Shown in pieces: positions 18,235 through 26,402 of a DNA stretch of 64,000 nucleotides. The notes under the pieces are model-generated. The model was not told where the DNA came from, ran no database searches, and saw only the letters and a list, made by a program, of their open reading frames with translations. A program made the position numbers and the translations under genes. This stretch comes from Sphingomonas sanxanigenens DSM 19645 = NX02. GTDB lineage: Bacteria; Pseudomonadota; Alphaproteobacteria; Sphingomonadales; Sphingomonadaceae. Location: positions 2,784,520-2,848,519 of the forward strand of contig NZ_CP006644.1 in NCBI RefSeq assembly GCF_000512205.2. Reading direction: 5' to 3'. Every line of letters begins with the position of its first letter. The stretch's first letter is position 1.

Positions 18235-19209
18235 ATGAGGACGATCATTCTCGCGGCGATGCTCTTTGCGCTTGTCGCCGCGCCCACAGCCGCCCCGGCA
18301 AAGCGCGGACCGACTGACCGCGGGCCGACTGGGCGCGAGGTCGTGCAGGACGCCTTGTTGCAGCACGGACGCCTTGAGGGACCTTTCGAACTACACTCCC
18401 GTATCTACCCCGGTACGGTGCGCCGTTACTGGGTCTATGTGCCGACGGTTTATGATCCGGCGCGGCCGCCCAACCTGCTGCTGTTCCAGGATGGTCAGCG
18501 CGCGGTAAACCCGCGCGGTTCACTCAAGGTCCCGGCCGTGCTCGACCAGCTCATCGCGGCACGGACCATTCCGGCCACGCTGGGCATATTCGTGACCCCT
18601 GGCAATCGTTCTGAGCATTATCCTGCCGACCTAGGCATGCAGAACCCGGATCATCGGGCCGAGGAATATGATGCGCTCTCCGATGGCTATGCGCGCATGA
18701 CGCTTGAGGAGCTTCTGCCTGCGGTTGCGCGGAGGTGGCGGTTCACGGACGATCCGAAACGGCGCGCGATCGGAGGCACCTCCAGCGGCGCGATTGCGTC
18801 ATGGACGGTGGCATGGCGTCATCCGGAGGCGTTCGGGAACATCATCAGCTTCATCGGCAGCTATACGTCGATCGGGCTCGCGCTTGGCTCCGACGGTTCA
18901 CCCGTCACCTATGGCGGCGACACTTATCCCGGCCTTATCCGCAAAAGCCCGATCCGTCCCTTGCGGATCTTCCTCCAGGACGGCAGCAGCGATCTCGACA
19001 ATGAGCACGGGAACTGGTTCCTGGCCAACCAGCAGATGCTGAAAGCGCTCGAATGGGCAAATAAGCGCGCCGACGAAGAGGGACACCCCGGCCCGCGATA
19101 CGACGTGAAGCACGCCTGGACCGACGGAAGCCACTCGGACGCTGACGGCGGCGCCATCCTGCCCGACGTCCTGCGGTGGATCTGGCGGGATCAGCAACCA
19201 GGCAGCTAG
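18235..19209 (+). CDS. Secreted esterase of the Fes/esterase-D type
   Basis: A 324-residue protein with a signal peptide (RTIILAAMLFALVAAPTAAPA). An alpha/beta-hydrolase core follows: RRYWVYVPTVYDPARPPNLLLFQDGQ, the nucleophile elbow AIGGTSSGAIASW and a C-terminal His in TDGSHSDADGGAILPDVLRW. Relatives include enterochelin esterase domains and feruloyl/acetyl-xylan esterases. The downstream truncated GH43/CBM6 gene suggests that a carbohydrate-degrading locus once lay here, so a carbohydrate esterase role is plausible. Its own transcription unit appears intact. Confidence 0.82.
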   Translation: MRTIILAAMLFALVAAPTAAPAKRGPTDRGPTGREVVQDALLQHGRLEGPFELHSRIYPGTVRRYWVYVPTVYDPARPPNLLLFQDGQRAVNPRGSLKVPAVLDQLIAARTIPATLGIFVTPGNRSEHYPADLGMQNPDHRAEEYDALSDGYARMTLEELLPAVARRWRFTDDPKRRAIGGTSSGAIASWTVAWRHPEAFGNIISFIGSYTSIGLALGSDGSPVTYGGDTYPGLIRKSPIRPLRIFLQDGSSDLDNEHGNWFLANQQMLKALEWANKRADEEGHPGPRYDVKHAWTDGSHSDADGGAILPDVLRWIWRDQQPGS

Positions 19210-19302
19210 GCATAGGTCCGCTCGCCGGTGCGCTACACGATCCATGCCGGGGAACTGACGGTCGTCCCGCAAGCGAACATCAATGCAATCCGATCCGCGG
19301 AC

Positions 19303-19856
19303 TCATCGCGCAAACCGCCAATAGTCGAGATCAATTAGCGGGTGATAGCCGTCGCCTTTGAAGATCAGATAGAGGTCGCGGGTACCGATTGCGCCGCGGA
19401 TGTGGTCGTGCGCTCCTGCCACTGGCCGGTCGAGCCGGTTGCGCCGACCTGAAGCGTTCCGATCACCCGGCCGTGGATGCGATCCAGGCGAAGTTCCACG
19501 ACCGAACTTTCGGCGCCGTTAGAGACGGACGCGACGAAGCGGCGCGCGCCGGCAGTCCCGAAGTCGACGCCCGCCACCTTGATGTAGCTGCGCTCCAGCA
19601 CGCGCGTCACGTACATGCCCCTGCGCGCATCGCGTGCGGTGGTGACGCCGGGCACCCAGTCATAGTAGCGATCGCGATCGCGCGTGATCCGCGATGTCCA
19701 GGCGATCATTTCCGCCTCTACCCGCTTGTAGGGGTCGAGCGGCTCGATCTGAGGTGCGCTGGCCACATCCCACCAGTGGAGGTTCGGGATGGTGCCATCC
19801 GCATTGTAGGTGAACTTCGCAACGGTCACCGCGCGCCGCTCATGATGGATGGGCCA
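19303..19856 (-). pseudogene. Truncated, frameshifted GH43-CBM6 glycosidase gene
   Basis: The frame KFTYNADGTIPNLHW, PLDPYKRVEAEMIAWTSRI and IKVAGVDFGTAGARRFVASV is the end of a GH43 catalytic domain joined to a CBM6 carbohydrate-binding module. The 5' part is removed exactly at the IS3 fragment. Near 19385 the frame breaks, because the module's last strands continue in another frame as GTRDLYLIFKGDGYHPLIDL-DYWRF down to a stop at 19303. About 185 of more than 500 residues survive, so no active enzyme is expected. Confidence 0.78.
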
Positions 19857-20090
19857 ATCGTCCCCCGGTTCGACGGACACGCTGAGTTATCCGGTCATGC
19901 GCTGCTCGGCTTGCTCGGGTGTGAGATACCCGATGGCCGAGTGCATGCGATGCCGGTTGTAGTAGCCCTCGATGTATCCGAACAGCGCCTGCCGTGCCTC
20001 GGCCTGCGTCGCCCATCGGCACTGATGGACCAGTTCGACCTTCAGCGTATGGAAGAAGCTCTCCATCGGAGCATTGATGCTCCTATGTCG
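19857..20090 (-). mobile_element. IS3-family element, right-end fragment (copy A)
   Basis: This encodes the last part of an IS3-type DDE transposase: INAPMESFFHTLKVELVHQ, then ALFGYIEGYYNRHRMHSAIGY-LTPEQAEQRMTG. The catalytic Glu is in NAPMESFF. An IR-like terminus containing GTCCGTCGAACCGGGGGA comes next. The first two thirds of the transposase and orfA are missing. The same 234 bp occur in opposite orientation at 36497-36730 with a few differences. Confidence 0.88.
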
Positions 20091-20192
20091 TGTGTGTATC
20101 GCCCATGGCGCGCCACAGCAGATCGGCGCTGCCGGCGCACAGCATATGCCAGGCGAAGAGGCTTGGCTGGTTGTGAATCGGCGTGGAATATT

Positions 20193-21846
20193 GGCTCTGA
20201 CGCAGTTTTGATGATCGGTAGTCATGTCGCGCCGATCAGTCTGGCCTGAAGGAGGTCGAGTTTCCCGCGGCCGTACATTTGACGTTTGACTAGCTTGAGC
20301 TTCGTGATCTGCCCCTCGGTCTGGCCATTCGACCATCGGGAGACGACGGCGGCTCGAACCGCGGCAATATCCTTGGCAACGCCGTTCGCGAACGACGCGA
20401 CCAGGCTGGCGCGTGCCCAGGCTATCCATGGATCGAGGTCGGTGCCGTCCTTGCGGCGGATCATGACGTGGAAGCGTTCGATGACGCGCCGCGCATCGAC
20501 AAGGGATGGCACGCCAGCTTCAACCGCCGCCACAGTAAGGGTCTCCGCCTTGGAGAGATCGTTGCGCTCAAGTGTCATCAACCGCGCGATGGTTCTGGCC
20601 GACGGCACTCGGTGAAGCGTGTCGGCATCGACCTTCTCGGCGCGCCGTCGACGTGTTGCCCACTCCGTCACGACGCGCAGCGATCCTCGGAAGCCCTGCG
20701 CTTGCAATGAACGCCACAGCGCTGCGCCGTTATGGTGGCCCGCCGCCCACTGCAAATCCAGCCATGGCAGGTAGGTCTCGAGAGACGTTTCCCTCGTTCT
20801 GAACACATCGCTGCGTTCTCCGCGCAGGACTCGGCGCACCGTGCCGCGACTGTGGCCAGTGCGGCGCACGATCTCCTTGATCGCGACACCGGCTCTGGAG
20901 AGCGTCATGATCGCGGCATTGGTCTCCTCGCGATGCAGATACCCTTCGTATTGGAGCCGCTCGGCCGCCGTGAGTAGTTCCGGCTTGATCGTCATCGCAC
21001 CGATGGCGCATCGGATTTGGCGCATCGACCGGCGTACCGCGTCCAGGAAGGCATGGCTGGCGTTTTCCATGAGATGCCAGCGGTCGGCGACCTGCACGGC
21101 GTTCGGCAGGGCCTTGGCCGCTGCGCAGGCATAGGCGCCGCCGCGGTCGCGCGCGATGATCGCCACTTGCGGCTGTCCTGCGAGCCACGCCTGAGCGGTC
21201 GCCGGTTCGCGGTCTGCCAGCAGGCCTATGGGCCGGCGCCGTTCGAGGTCGCAGATGATCGTGCCGTACCGTTGATTACGCCGCCATGCCCAATCATCGA
21301 TGCCAATCACCGTCGGCGGCGGAGACGGCGGGCAGCCTCGGCGTCGCACGACGCGGAGCAGCGTGTCATTGCTGACCGGCAGCATGAGCCGCCGTGCAAA
21401 GCTGGCTGCGGGCCGACCACCAAGGGCGAGACCGAGGTGATGAACCAGCGTCTCCAACCGACCCGTGCGCCGCGCCCAGGGGGCTACGATGCCGTCGGCA
21501 AAGCGCTCCGCGAAAATCCTTTGTCCGCACCGTACCGCTTCGCAGCGGAAGCGGCGGACATCCGCCACCAGCTTAACGGGTCGGCCTGCCAGGGGCAGAT
21601 CCGAGATCTGACGGCGATATCGACTGTGAACCCGGCAACTGACGCTGCCGCATCTTGGGCAATAACTCGTCGGTGACGTGCTGCGAATCAAGATCGTTGC
21701 GCCGTCATCATCCACCGCAGAGGTGACAATCGTGAAGCCCGGTGGGATCACTGAGGCCGGCCGAAGCGCTTTCTTCATGGCGTTTGCTCCCGATTGGAAA
21801 CCGCCGCCATTCAACCCGCCAATTTCATCAAAATTGAGTCAGAGCC
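20193..21846 (-). mobile_element. Complete ISL3-family insertion sequence
   Basis: A 1654-bp element bounded by imperfect inverted repeats, GGCTCTGACGCAGTTTTGAT at 20193 and the complement of GGCTCTGACTCAATTTTGAT ending at 21846. It contains one full-length transposase. The flanking 8-mers (GGAATATT and CAATTTTG) do not match, so no clear target duplication remains and one flank may have been rearranged after insertion. Confidence 0.85.
20222..21778 (-). CDS. ISL3-family transposase
   Basis: A 518-residue transposase. The N-terminal zinc-binding region YCPRCGSVSCRVHSRY is followed by the DDE domain: VIGIDDWAWRRNQRYGTIIC carries the first Asp, IIARDRGGAYACAA the second, and RWSNGQTEGQITKLKLVKR the Glu-containing helix. 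ATG 21778 with GGGAGC upstream is preferred; an ATG at 21814 would add 12 residues. It appears intact and possibly active, in contrast to the degraded elements on either side. Confidence 0.93.
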   Translation of the reverse strand: MKKALRPASVIPPGFTIVTSAVDDDGATILIRSTSPTSYCPRCGSVSCRVHSRYRRQISDLPLAGRPVKLVADVRRFRCEAVRCGQRIFAERFADGIVAPWARRTGRLETLVHHLGLALGGRPAASFARRLMLPVSNDTLLRVVRRRGCPPSPPPTVIGIDDWAWRRNQRYGTIICDLERRRPIGLLADREPATAQAWLAGQPQVAIIARDRGGAYACAAAKALPNAVQVADRWHLMENASHAFLDAVRRSMRQIRCAIGAMTIKPELLTAAERLQYEGYLHREETNAAIMTLSRAGVAIKEIVRRTGHSRGTVRRVLRGERSDVFRTRETSLETYLPWLDLQWAAGHHNGAALWRSLQAQGFRGSLRVVTEWATRRRRAEKVDADTLHRVPSARTIARLMTLERNDLSKAETLTVAAVEAGVPSLVDARRVIERFHVMIRRKDGTDLDPWIAWARASLVASFANGVAKDIAAVRAAVVSRWSNGQTEGQITKLKLVKRQMYGRGKLDLLQARLIGAT

Positions 21847-21910
21847 CAATTTTGCCCCCCTGAACGGAAGCGGTTCAGCGTCCTCGCTTTGAGCGGGGGC
21901 GATCGGGGAG

Positions 21911-23092
21911 ATGCTGATCGTGGAGACGGTGGCGCGGATCCGGCGCGAGTTTTTCGTCAAGGGCAAGTCGATCAAGGAGATCGTGTGCGATCTTGGCGTG
22001 TCGCGGAACACGGTGCGCAAGGTGCTGCGGTCGGGCGAGACGGCCTTTTCGTATGAGCGGAGCGTTCAGCTGCTGCCGAAGCTGGGCCCATGGGCAGCCG
22101 ATCTTGAGCGGCTGCTGGAGGCAATGAACGCAAGGCGCCCCGCGAACGGCTGACGATGATCCGGGTATTCGAGGAGTTGCAGGGGCTGGGCTATCGCGGC
22201 GGTTACGACGCGGTCCGGCGCTATGCGGCGAGCTGGTATCGTGATCGGTCGGCCGCGACGGCGGCGGCATTCGTGCCGCTGAGCTACGCGCCTGGCGAGG
22301 CTTACCAGTTCGACAGGAGCCATGAGGTGGTCGTTATCGCCGGCGTCACGACGACGGTGAAGGTCGCCCACATGCGGCTCTGTAACAGCCGGATGTTTTA
22401 CGTGCGGGCCTATCCGCGCGAGAGCCAGGAGATGGTGTTCGACGCGCATGATCGGGCGTTCGCGTTCTTCGGCGGGGCCTGCCAGCGCGGCATCTATGAC
22501 AACATGAAGACCGCGGTCGATGCGATCTTCGTCGGCCGCGAACGCCGATATAACCGGCGCTTCGAGCAGCTGTGCGGTCATTATCTGGTCGAGCCGGTGG
22601 CCTGCACGCCGGCATCGGGATGGGAGAAGGGGTAGGTCGAGAACCAGGTGGGGCTGGTGCGCGAGCGCTTCTTCACACCCCGCCTGCGGTTCAAGAGCTA
22701 TGACGAGATGAACGCCTGGCTAATCGATCGCTGCATCTCCCATGCGCGGCGCGCTATCCACCCCGAGTTGAAGGACCGCACGGTCTGGGAGGTGTTCGAG
22801 GCCGCCGACCGTCCTGCGCTGATCGCCTATCGCGGCCCCTTCGATCGCTTCCGTGCGCTGCCGGCGTCGGTGTCGAAGACACTGCTCGTGCGGTTCGATT
22901 ACAACAAATACTCAGTGCATGCGAAGGCGGCGGGGCGGCCAGTCGAGATCCATGCCTATACCGATCGGATCGTCGTGCGCCAGGATGGTGAGGTGGTCGC
23001 CGAACATGCCCGTCGGTTCGGGCGCGACCAGACCATCTACGACCCCTGGCACTACGTGCCGGTGCTGGCGAGGAAGCCTGGCGCGCTCAGGA
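21911..23092 (+). pseudogene. istA: IS21-family transposase istA, broken in three ways
   Basis: The istA protein can be followed through MLIVETVARIRREFFVKGKS with a helix-turn-helix (IVCDLGVSRNTVRKVLRSGE). It continues through the catalytic core (SYAPGEAYQFDRSHEVVVIAG) and the C-terminal region (DYNKYSVHAKAAGRPVEIHAY), ending WHYVPVLARKPGALR. A frameshift occurs near 22140 (the frame passes to one starting at 22156), an in-frame TAG lies at 22633, and the 3' end is cut at about 23092 by an IS5 fragment. istB is missing, so it cannot transpose by itself. Confidence 0.88.
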
Positions 23093-23648
23093 GGGTGGCG
23101 TCTTCGGGCATGGCCTCGATCAGCGCCGGGACTTCACAGGCATCATGAACCTGGCCGCCGCTCAGTCGCAGGCTGACAGGACGTCCCTCAACGTCGACAA
23201 GAGCATGGAGCTTGCTGGTAAGGCCGCCCCGGGAACGTCCCATGTTACGATCTGCGGATCCCCCTTTTTACCCGTCGCCGCGTGCTGGTGGACGCGAACG
23301 CAGGTAGAGTCGATCATGACCAGTTCGCCGTCGAAACCCGCGGAAACTGCTGCCAGCAGCCGGTCCCAAACTCCGGCTTTGCGCCAGCGAACGAACCGGT
23401 TGTAGCAGGTCGTCGGCGGCCCATAGCGCTCCGGGATCTCCGCCCATGGCGAGCCGCTCCGGAACCGCCAGAGAATGCCATTCAGCACCCGGCGATCATC
23501 AACCCGTGGCACGCCTCGCTGCTTGTTCGGCAACAGCGGCTCGATGATCGTCCACTCACGATCCGTCAGTTCGTACCGTCGCCGCGTCATCTCGCCTCCC
23601 CATCAACAAGGAGGCTGAATCACGCCATCAGCCGAAGCTCAAGCCTGT
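23093..23648 (-). mobile_element. IS5-family (IS427-like) element, 5' part only
   Basis: The first reading frame (23162-23590) encodes MTRRRYELTDREWTIIEPLL, then GILWRFRSGSPWAEIPERYG and LVMIDSTCVRVHQHAATGKKG, with the first catalytic Asp. The A-rich slip site AAAAAGGGGG in the KKG codons leads to a second frame (MGRSRGGLTSKLHALVDVEG), as in IS427-group elements that use programmed frameshifting. The second frame is cut after EAMPEDATLL at the junction with istA, so the second and third catalytic residues are lost. The outer end abuts the toxin gene stop codon. Confidence 0.85.
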
Positions 23649-24152
23649 TTATGAGTATACGCCCTCATCATCTCGATCGGCCGGTCGCCCGATCGCGGTC
23701 GCGAGCATGGCGTCGCGAATCTGGCGAAAGAGACCCGCGGGGATAAACCCGTAGCTTACATCCGGCTCGCGGCCGCGTATTGGCCGGATATCGTAGCCGG
23801 GCCAGGCAGAGCGGTTCCACTCGTCGACGATGATCCATGAGCGCTCTGCCGCCAGGCCGAGTTGCCGCCCAACGGCTTGCGGCACCTCGATCGCCGGCTG
23901 CCCGCGGCACGGTGGCCTGTTGGTCATCGGCACAACGTGGACCTGATCGATGCCGTCGATAGTCTGCGTCACGAGAACGACGGCGACGGGTCGGTCCTTG
24001 ACGCCCTCATCGCGCCCCTGGCGATACTCGGCTTCCCAGAGGTAGCTGTAGTTGAGAACCTGGCCGGGCTTAGGCGCGACTGATGTTGGCTTCTGCGTCT
24101 TCGCACTCGAGCGCGGGCTCGACGGTCCGGAGCGCTTCGAGGGTGTCGTCAT
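23649..24152 (-). CDS. PemK/MazF-like toxin candidate
   Basis: A 167-residue protein whose core (PKPGQVLNYSYLWEAEYRQG, then GVKDRPVAVVLVT, IDQVHVVPMTNRPP, SWIIVDEWNRSAWPGYDIRP) resembles a small SH3-barrel family related to plasmid-maintenance PemK toxins. The start at 24152 is supported by GGAGG 6 bp upstream, lying inside the antitoxin gene; the two genes overlap by about 80 bp in different frames. The first 30 residues are Ser/Pro-rich and disordered. Toxin activity is inferred from pairing with a Phd-like gene and from the family, and is not certain. Confidence 0.65.
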   Translation of the reverse strand: MTTPSKRSGPSSPRSSAKTQKPTSVAPKPGQVLNYSYLWEAEYRQGRDEGVKDRPVAVVLVTQTIDGIDQVHVVPMTNRPPCRGQPAIEVPQAVGRQLGLAAERSWIIVDEWNRSAWPGYDIRPIRGREPDVSYGFIPAGLFRQIRDAMLATAIGRPADRDDEGVYS

Positions 24153-24342
24153 CCAGATCCTCCGTGCGGCCGGCAACGCGCTCACGGCGTCGCATGCGCT
24201 CATATTCGTCGACAGGGACCATGACGAAGCGCACGCGGCCATTTCGGCTTACCGCGACGGGACGGATCATGGCCTCATCGGAATATCGGCCGAACTGCTT
24301 CTGCAACTCGCCTGAGGGTACGATTTCCATGCTCCTGGCCAT
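24070..24342 (-). CDS. Phd/YefM-like antitoxin
   Basis: A 90-residue protein. MARSMEIVPSGELQKQFGRY is a Phd-type N-terminal DNA-binding strand-helix unit, and AVSRNGRVRFVMVPVDEYERM is the typical 'prevent-host-death' beta hairpin with PVDEYERM. The acidic C-terminal tail probably wraps the toxin. Start 24342 has AAAGGA upstream; the longer frame to 24489 lacks family similarity. It is the first gene of the pair and likely autoregulates the operon. Confidence 0.75.
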   Translation of the reverse strand: MARSMEIVPSGELQKQFGRYSDEAMIRPVAVSRNGRVRFVMVPVDEYERMRRRERVAGRTEDLDDDTLEALRTVEPALECEDAEANISRA

Positions 24343-24740
24343 ATCCGGTGGTCCTTTCATGGAAGCTGTAACAGCCTTGAAGTTCGGATAACAGGGAAAA
24401 TAGGGAAAACCCGGAAAAGCTTCAAGACCTTGCCCACGAGAGGGCGTGCGACAGCGAGGCGTGTTTACCCTATGTGCGCGGGTGGCCACGCCAGCTCGAT
24501 CATATCTTATGTAAAATCACGCCATCTTCAGCCGATCATTCGCCGTCACCCGAGCCGTATAAAATCGAGTGCGGCGCAAGGGAAACCTGTGAGGGTCAAC
24601 CGATCGTTCCGAAGGAGCCGATAGGATTTCCGAGAGAAGCTCGAAAGGATTGCTGATGCGCGGCCTTTCGCCAAGATACGCCTTAACTTGGTCGTTCCTC
24701 CGCCCTAGCGTCGTGAGATGATCGCATTTCCGTTTTCCAT
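24343..24740. other. 400-bp intergenic gap
   Basis: It holds the divergent upstream regions of the antitoxin gene and the ABC binding-protein gene. Open frames here are short and unlike any known family. It lies at the boundary between IS remnants and the metabolic island. Confidence 0.4.
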
Positions 24741-26402
24741 ATGGCCGAAGCCGGCAGGCCGATGAACGGGGATCGCATCGAGCACCTTCGCGGTCTCGCC
24801 GGTCCCATCGAGAATGCCGCGATCGACGAATGGCAGACGGGCGCCATCGATCGACGCAGCTTCATCCGCTTCGCCCGCGCGGTCGGCATGTCGGCGCCGT
24901 TGCTCGCGGCGATGGGATGCAGCCGCCCGGTGGAAAATGGCGAGGAGCGGCCGGGCGGTGTCGTTCGCATCGGCATGCCGGTGCCCGCCGGGCAGATCAA
25001 TCCGATCACGGTTGCAGATACGGGTGGCGTCTGCATGCTGTCCCAGACCGGTGAATATCTTGCTTTGTCCGATCATGATCTGACTCTGAAGCCCATGCTG
25101 GCGACGAGCTGGCGGCCCAATCACGACGGCAGCATCTGGACGTTCACGATCCGCACCGGCGTCGCCTTCCACGACGGCCGGTCGCTGACCGCGGCGGATG
25201 TCGTTGCCACGATCGATCGTCTCGCAGATCCGGCCAACGGCTCGATCGCATTGTCGGCCTTTAACGGCGTGCTGTCCAAGGGCGGCACGCGCTACGTGGA
25301 TGACGAGACGGTCGAGTTTCATCTCGATGCGCCCAATGGCAGCTTTCCCTATCTGGTCTCGTCGGACAATTTCAATGCGATCATACTGCCGGCGGACTTC
25401 AGAGGTGACTTCGAGGCAAGCTTCATCGGCACCGGGCCGTTTCGCCTCGAACGCTATGTCCCCAAGGCACGCGCCTCGTTTGTACGCAACGACGCCTATT
25501 GGGGCGCCAAGGCGCTGCCGGACCGGACGGTGTTCCTCTTCTATGAAAGCATCCAGGCTCAGGTGCTGGCGATGCAGGGCGGGCAGCTCGACGTGCTGCT
25601 GAAGGTGCCGGTTCATGGCGCGCAGGCGCTGCTCGCCGATCCGGCGTTCGACGTCCTCGCGTTGAAGTCGAGCGCACACGAGCAGCTCCACATGCGCACC
25701 GACATGCCGCCCTTCACCGACAAGCGCGTGCGGCGCGCGATTGCGCTCTGCCTCGATCGTGACCAGCTCGTCACCGGCATGTTCCGCGGCAAGGCCACGC
25801 CCGGCAACGATCATCCGTTCGCGCCGATCTATGCCGCGACCGATCCGAGCGTGCCGCAGCGGCGCAAGGATTTGCGCCAGGCGCGGGAGCTGATGGCCGC
25901 CGCTGGCCACGCGGACGGGTTCGCGGTGACGCTGACCACCGAGCGCTTCCAGGAAATCCCGGATTATGCTGTGGTCGTGCAGAATGCGGTCAAGGCCATC
26001 GGCATCGGTCTCAGCCTCAATGTCGAGGACCAGGCGGCTTTTTATGGCCGCGCCGCCTTCGGTCAGTCGGACTGGCTGGATTCGGCCATGGGAATCTCGG
26101 ATTACGCGCATCGCGGCGTGCCGAACACCTATCTGACTGCGACGCTGGGCAGCGACGGTCCGTTCAATGCCGCTCATTTCCGAAATCGCGACTATGACCG
26201 GCTCGTCGCCGGCTATATCGCCGCGCTCGATCCTGCGGCGCAGCGCGATTCCGCCCGACAGATCCAGCTTCTGCTGCTCGACGAGACCCCCGTCATCACC
26301 GCCTATTTCTACGACTGGCTGTCGGTGACGACCAGCCGGATCAAGGGTGTGCGGCCCACGGCGATGTCGCAGCTCTATCTCGACCGGGTCAGCCCGAAAT
26401 AG
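24741..26402 (+). CDS. Peptide/opine-type ABC transporter substrate-binding lipoprotein
   Basis: A 553-residue SBP_bac_5 protein. A Tat-type signal with a lipobox is visible (DRRSFIRFARAVGMSAPLLAAMGC), preceded by an unusually long n-region of about 35 residues. Family blocks include LKPMLATSWRPNHDGSIWTF, TIRTGVAFHDGRSLTAADVV, the IIGTGPF-like FIGTGPFRLERY and a tail ending YDWLSVTTSRIKGVRPT. ATG 24762 is an alternative start. It converges on the ABC ATPase gene and overlaps its 3' end by 14 bp, so binding protein and permease genes are on opposite strands, an uncommon layout. It would deliver a peptide-like ligand to the island permeases. Confidence 0.9.
   Translation: MAEAGRPMNGDRIEHLRGLAGPIENAAIDEWQTGAIDRRSFIRFARAVGMSAPLLAAMGCSRPVENGEERPGGVVRIGMPVPAGQINPITVADTGGVCMLSQTGEYLALSDHDLTLKPMLATSWRPNHDGSIWTFTIRTGVAFHDGRSLTAADVVATIDRLADPANGSIALSAFNGVLSKGGTRYVDDETVEFHLDAPNGSFPYLVSSDNFNAIILPADFRGDFEASFIGTGPFRLERYVPKARASFVRNDAYWGAKALPDRTVFLFYESIQAQVLAMQGGQLDVLLKVPVHGAQALLADPAFDVLALKSSAHEQLHMRTDMPPFTDKRVRRAIALCLDRDQLVTGMFRGKATPGNDHPFAPIYAATDPSVPQRRKDLRQARELMAAAGHADGFAVTLTTERFQEIPDYAVVVQNAVKAIGIGLSLNVEDQAAFYGRAAFGQSDWLDSAMGISDYAHRGVPNTYLTATLGSDGPFNAAHFRNRDYDRLVAGYIAALDPAAQRDSARQIQLLLLDETPVITAYFYDWLSVTTSRIKGVRPTAMSQLYLDRVSPK

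Noticed and set aside
20193-21846. Perfect target-site duplication of the ISL3 element
   Set aside because: The flanking 8-mers differ, so no duplication is claimed.
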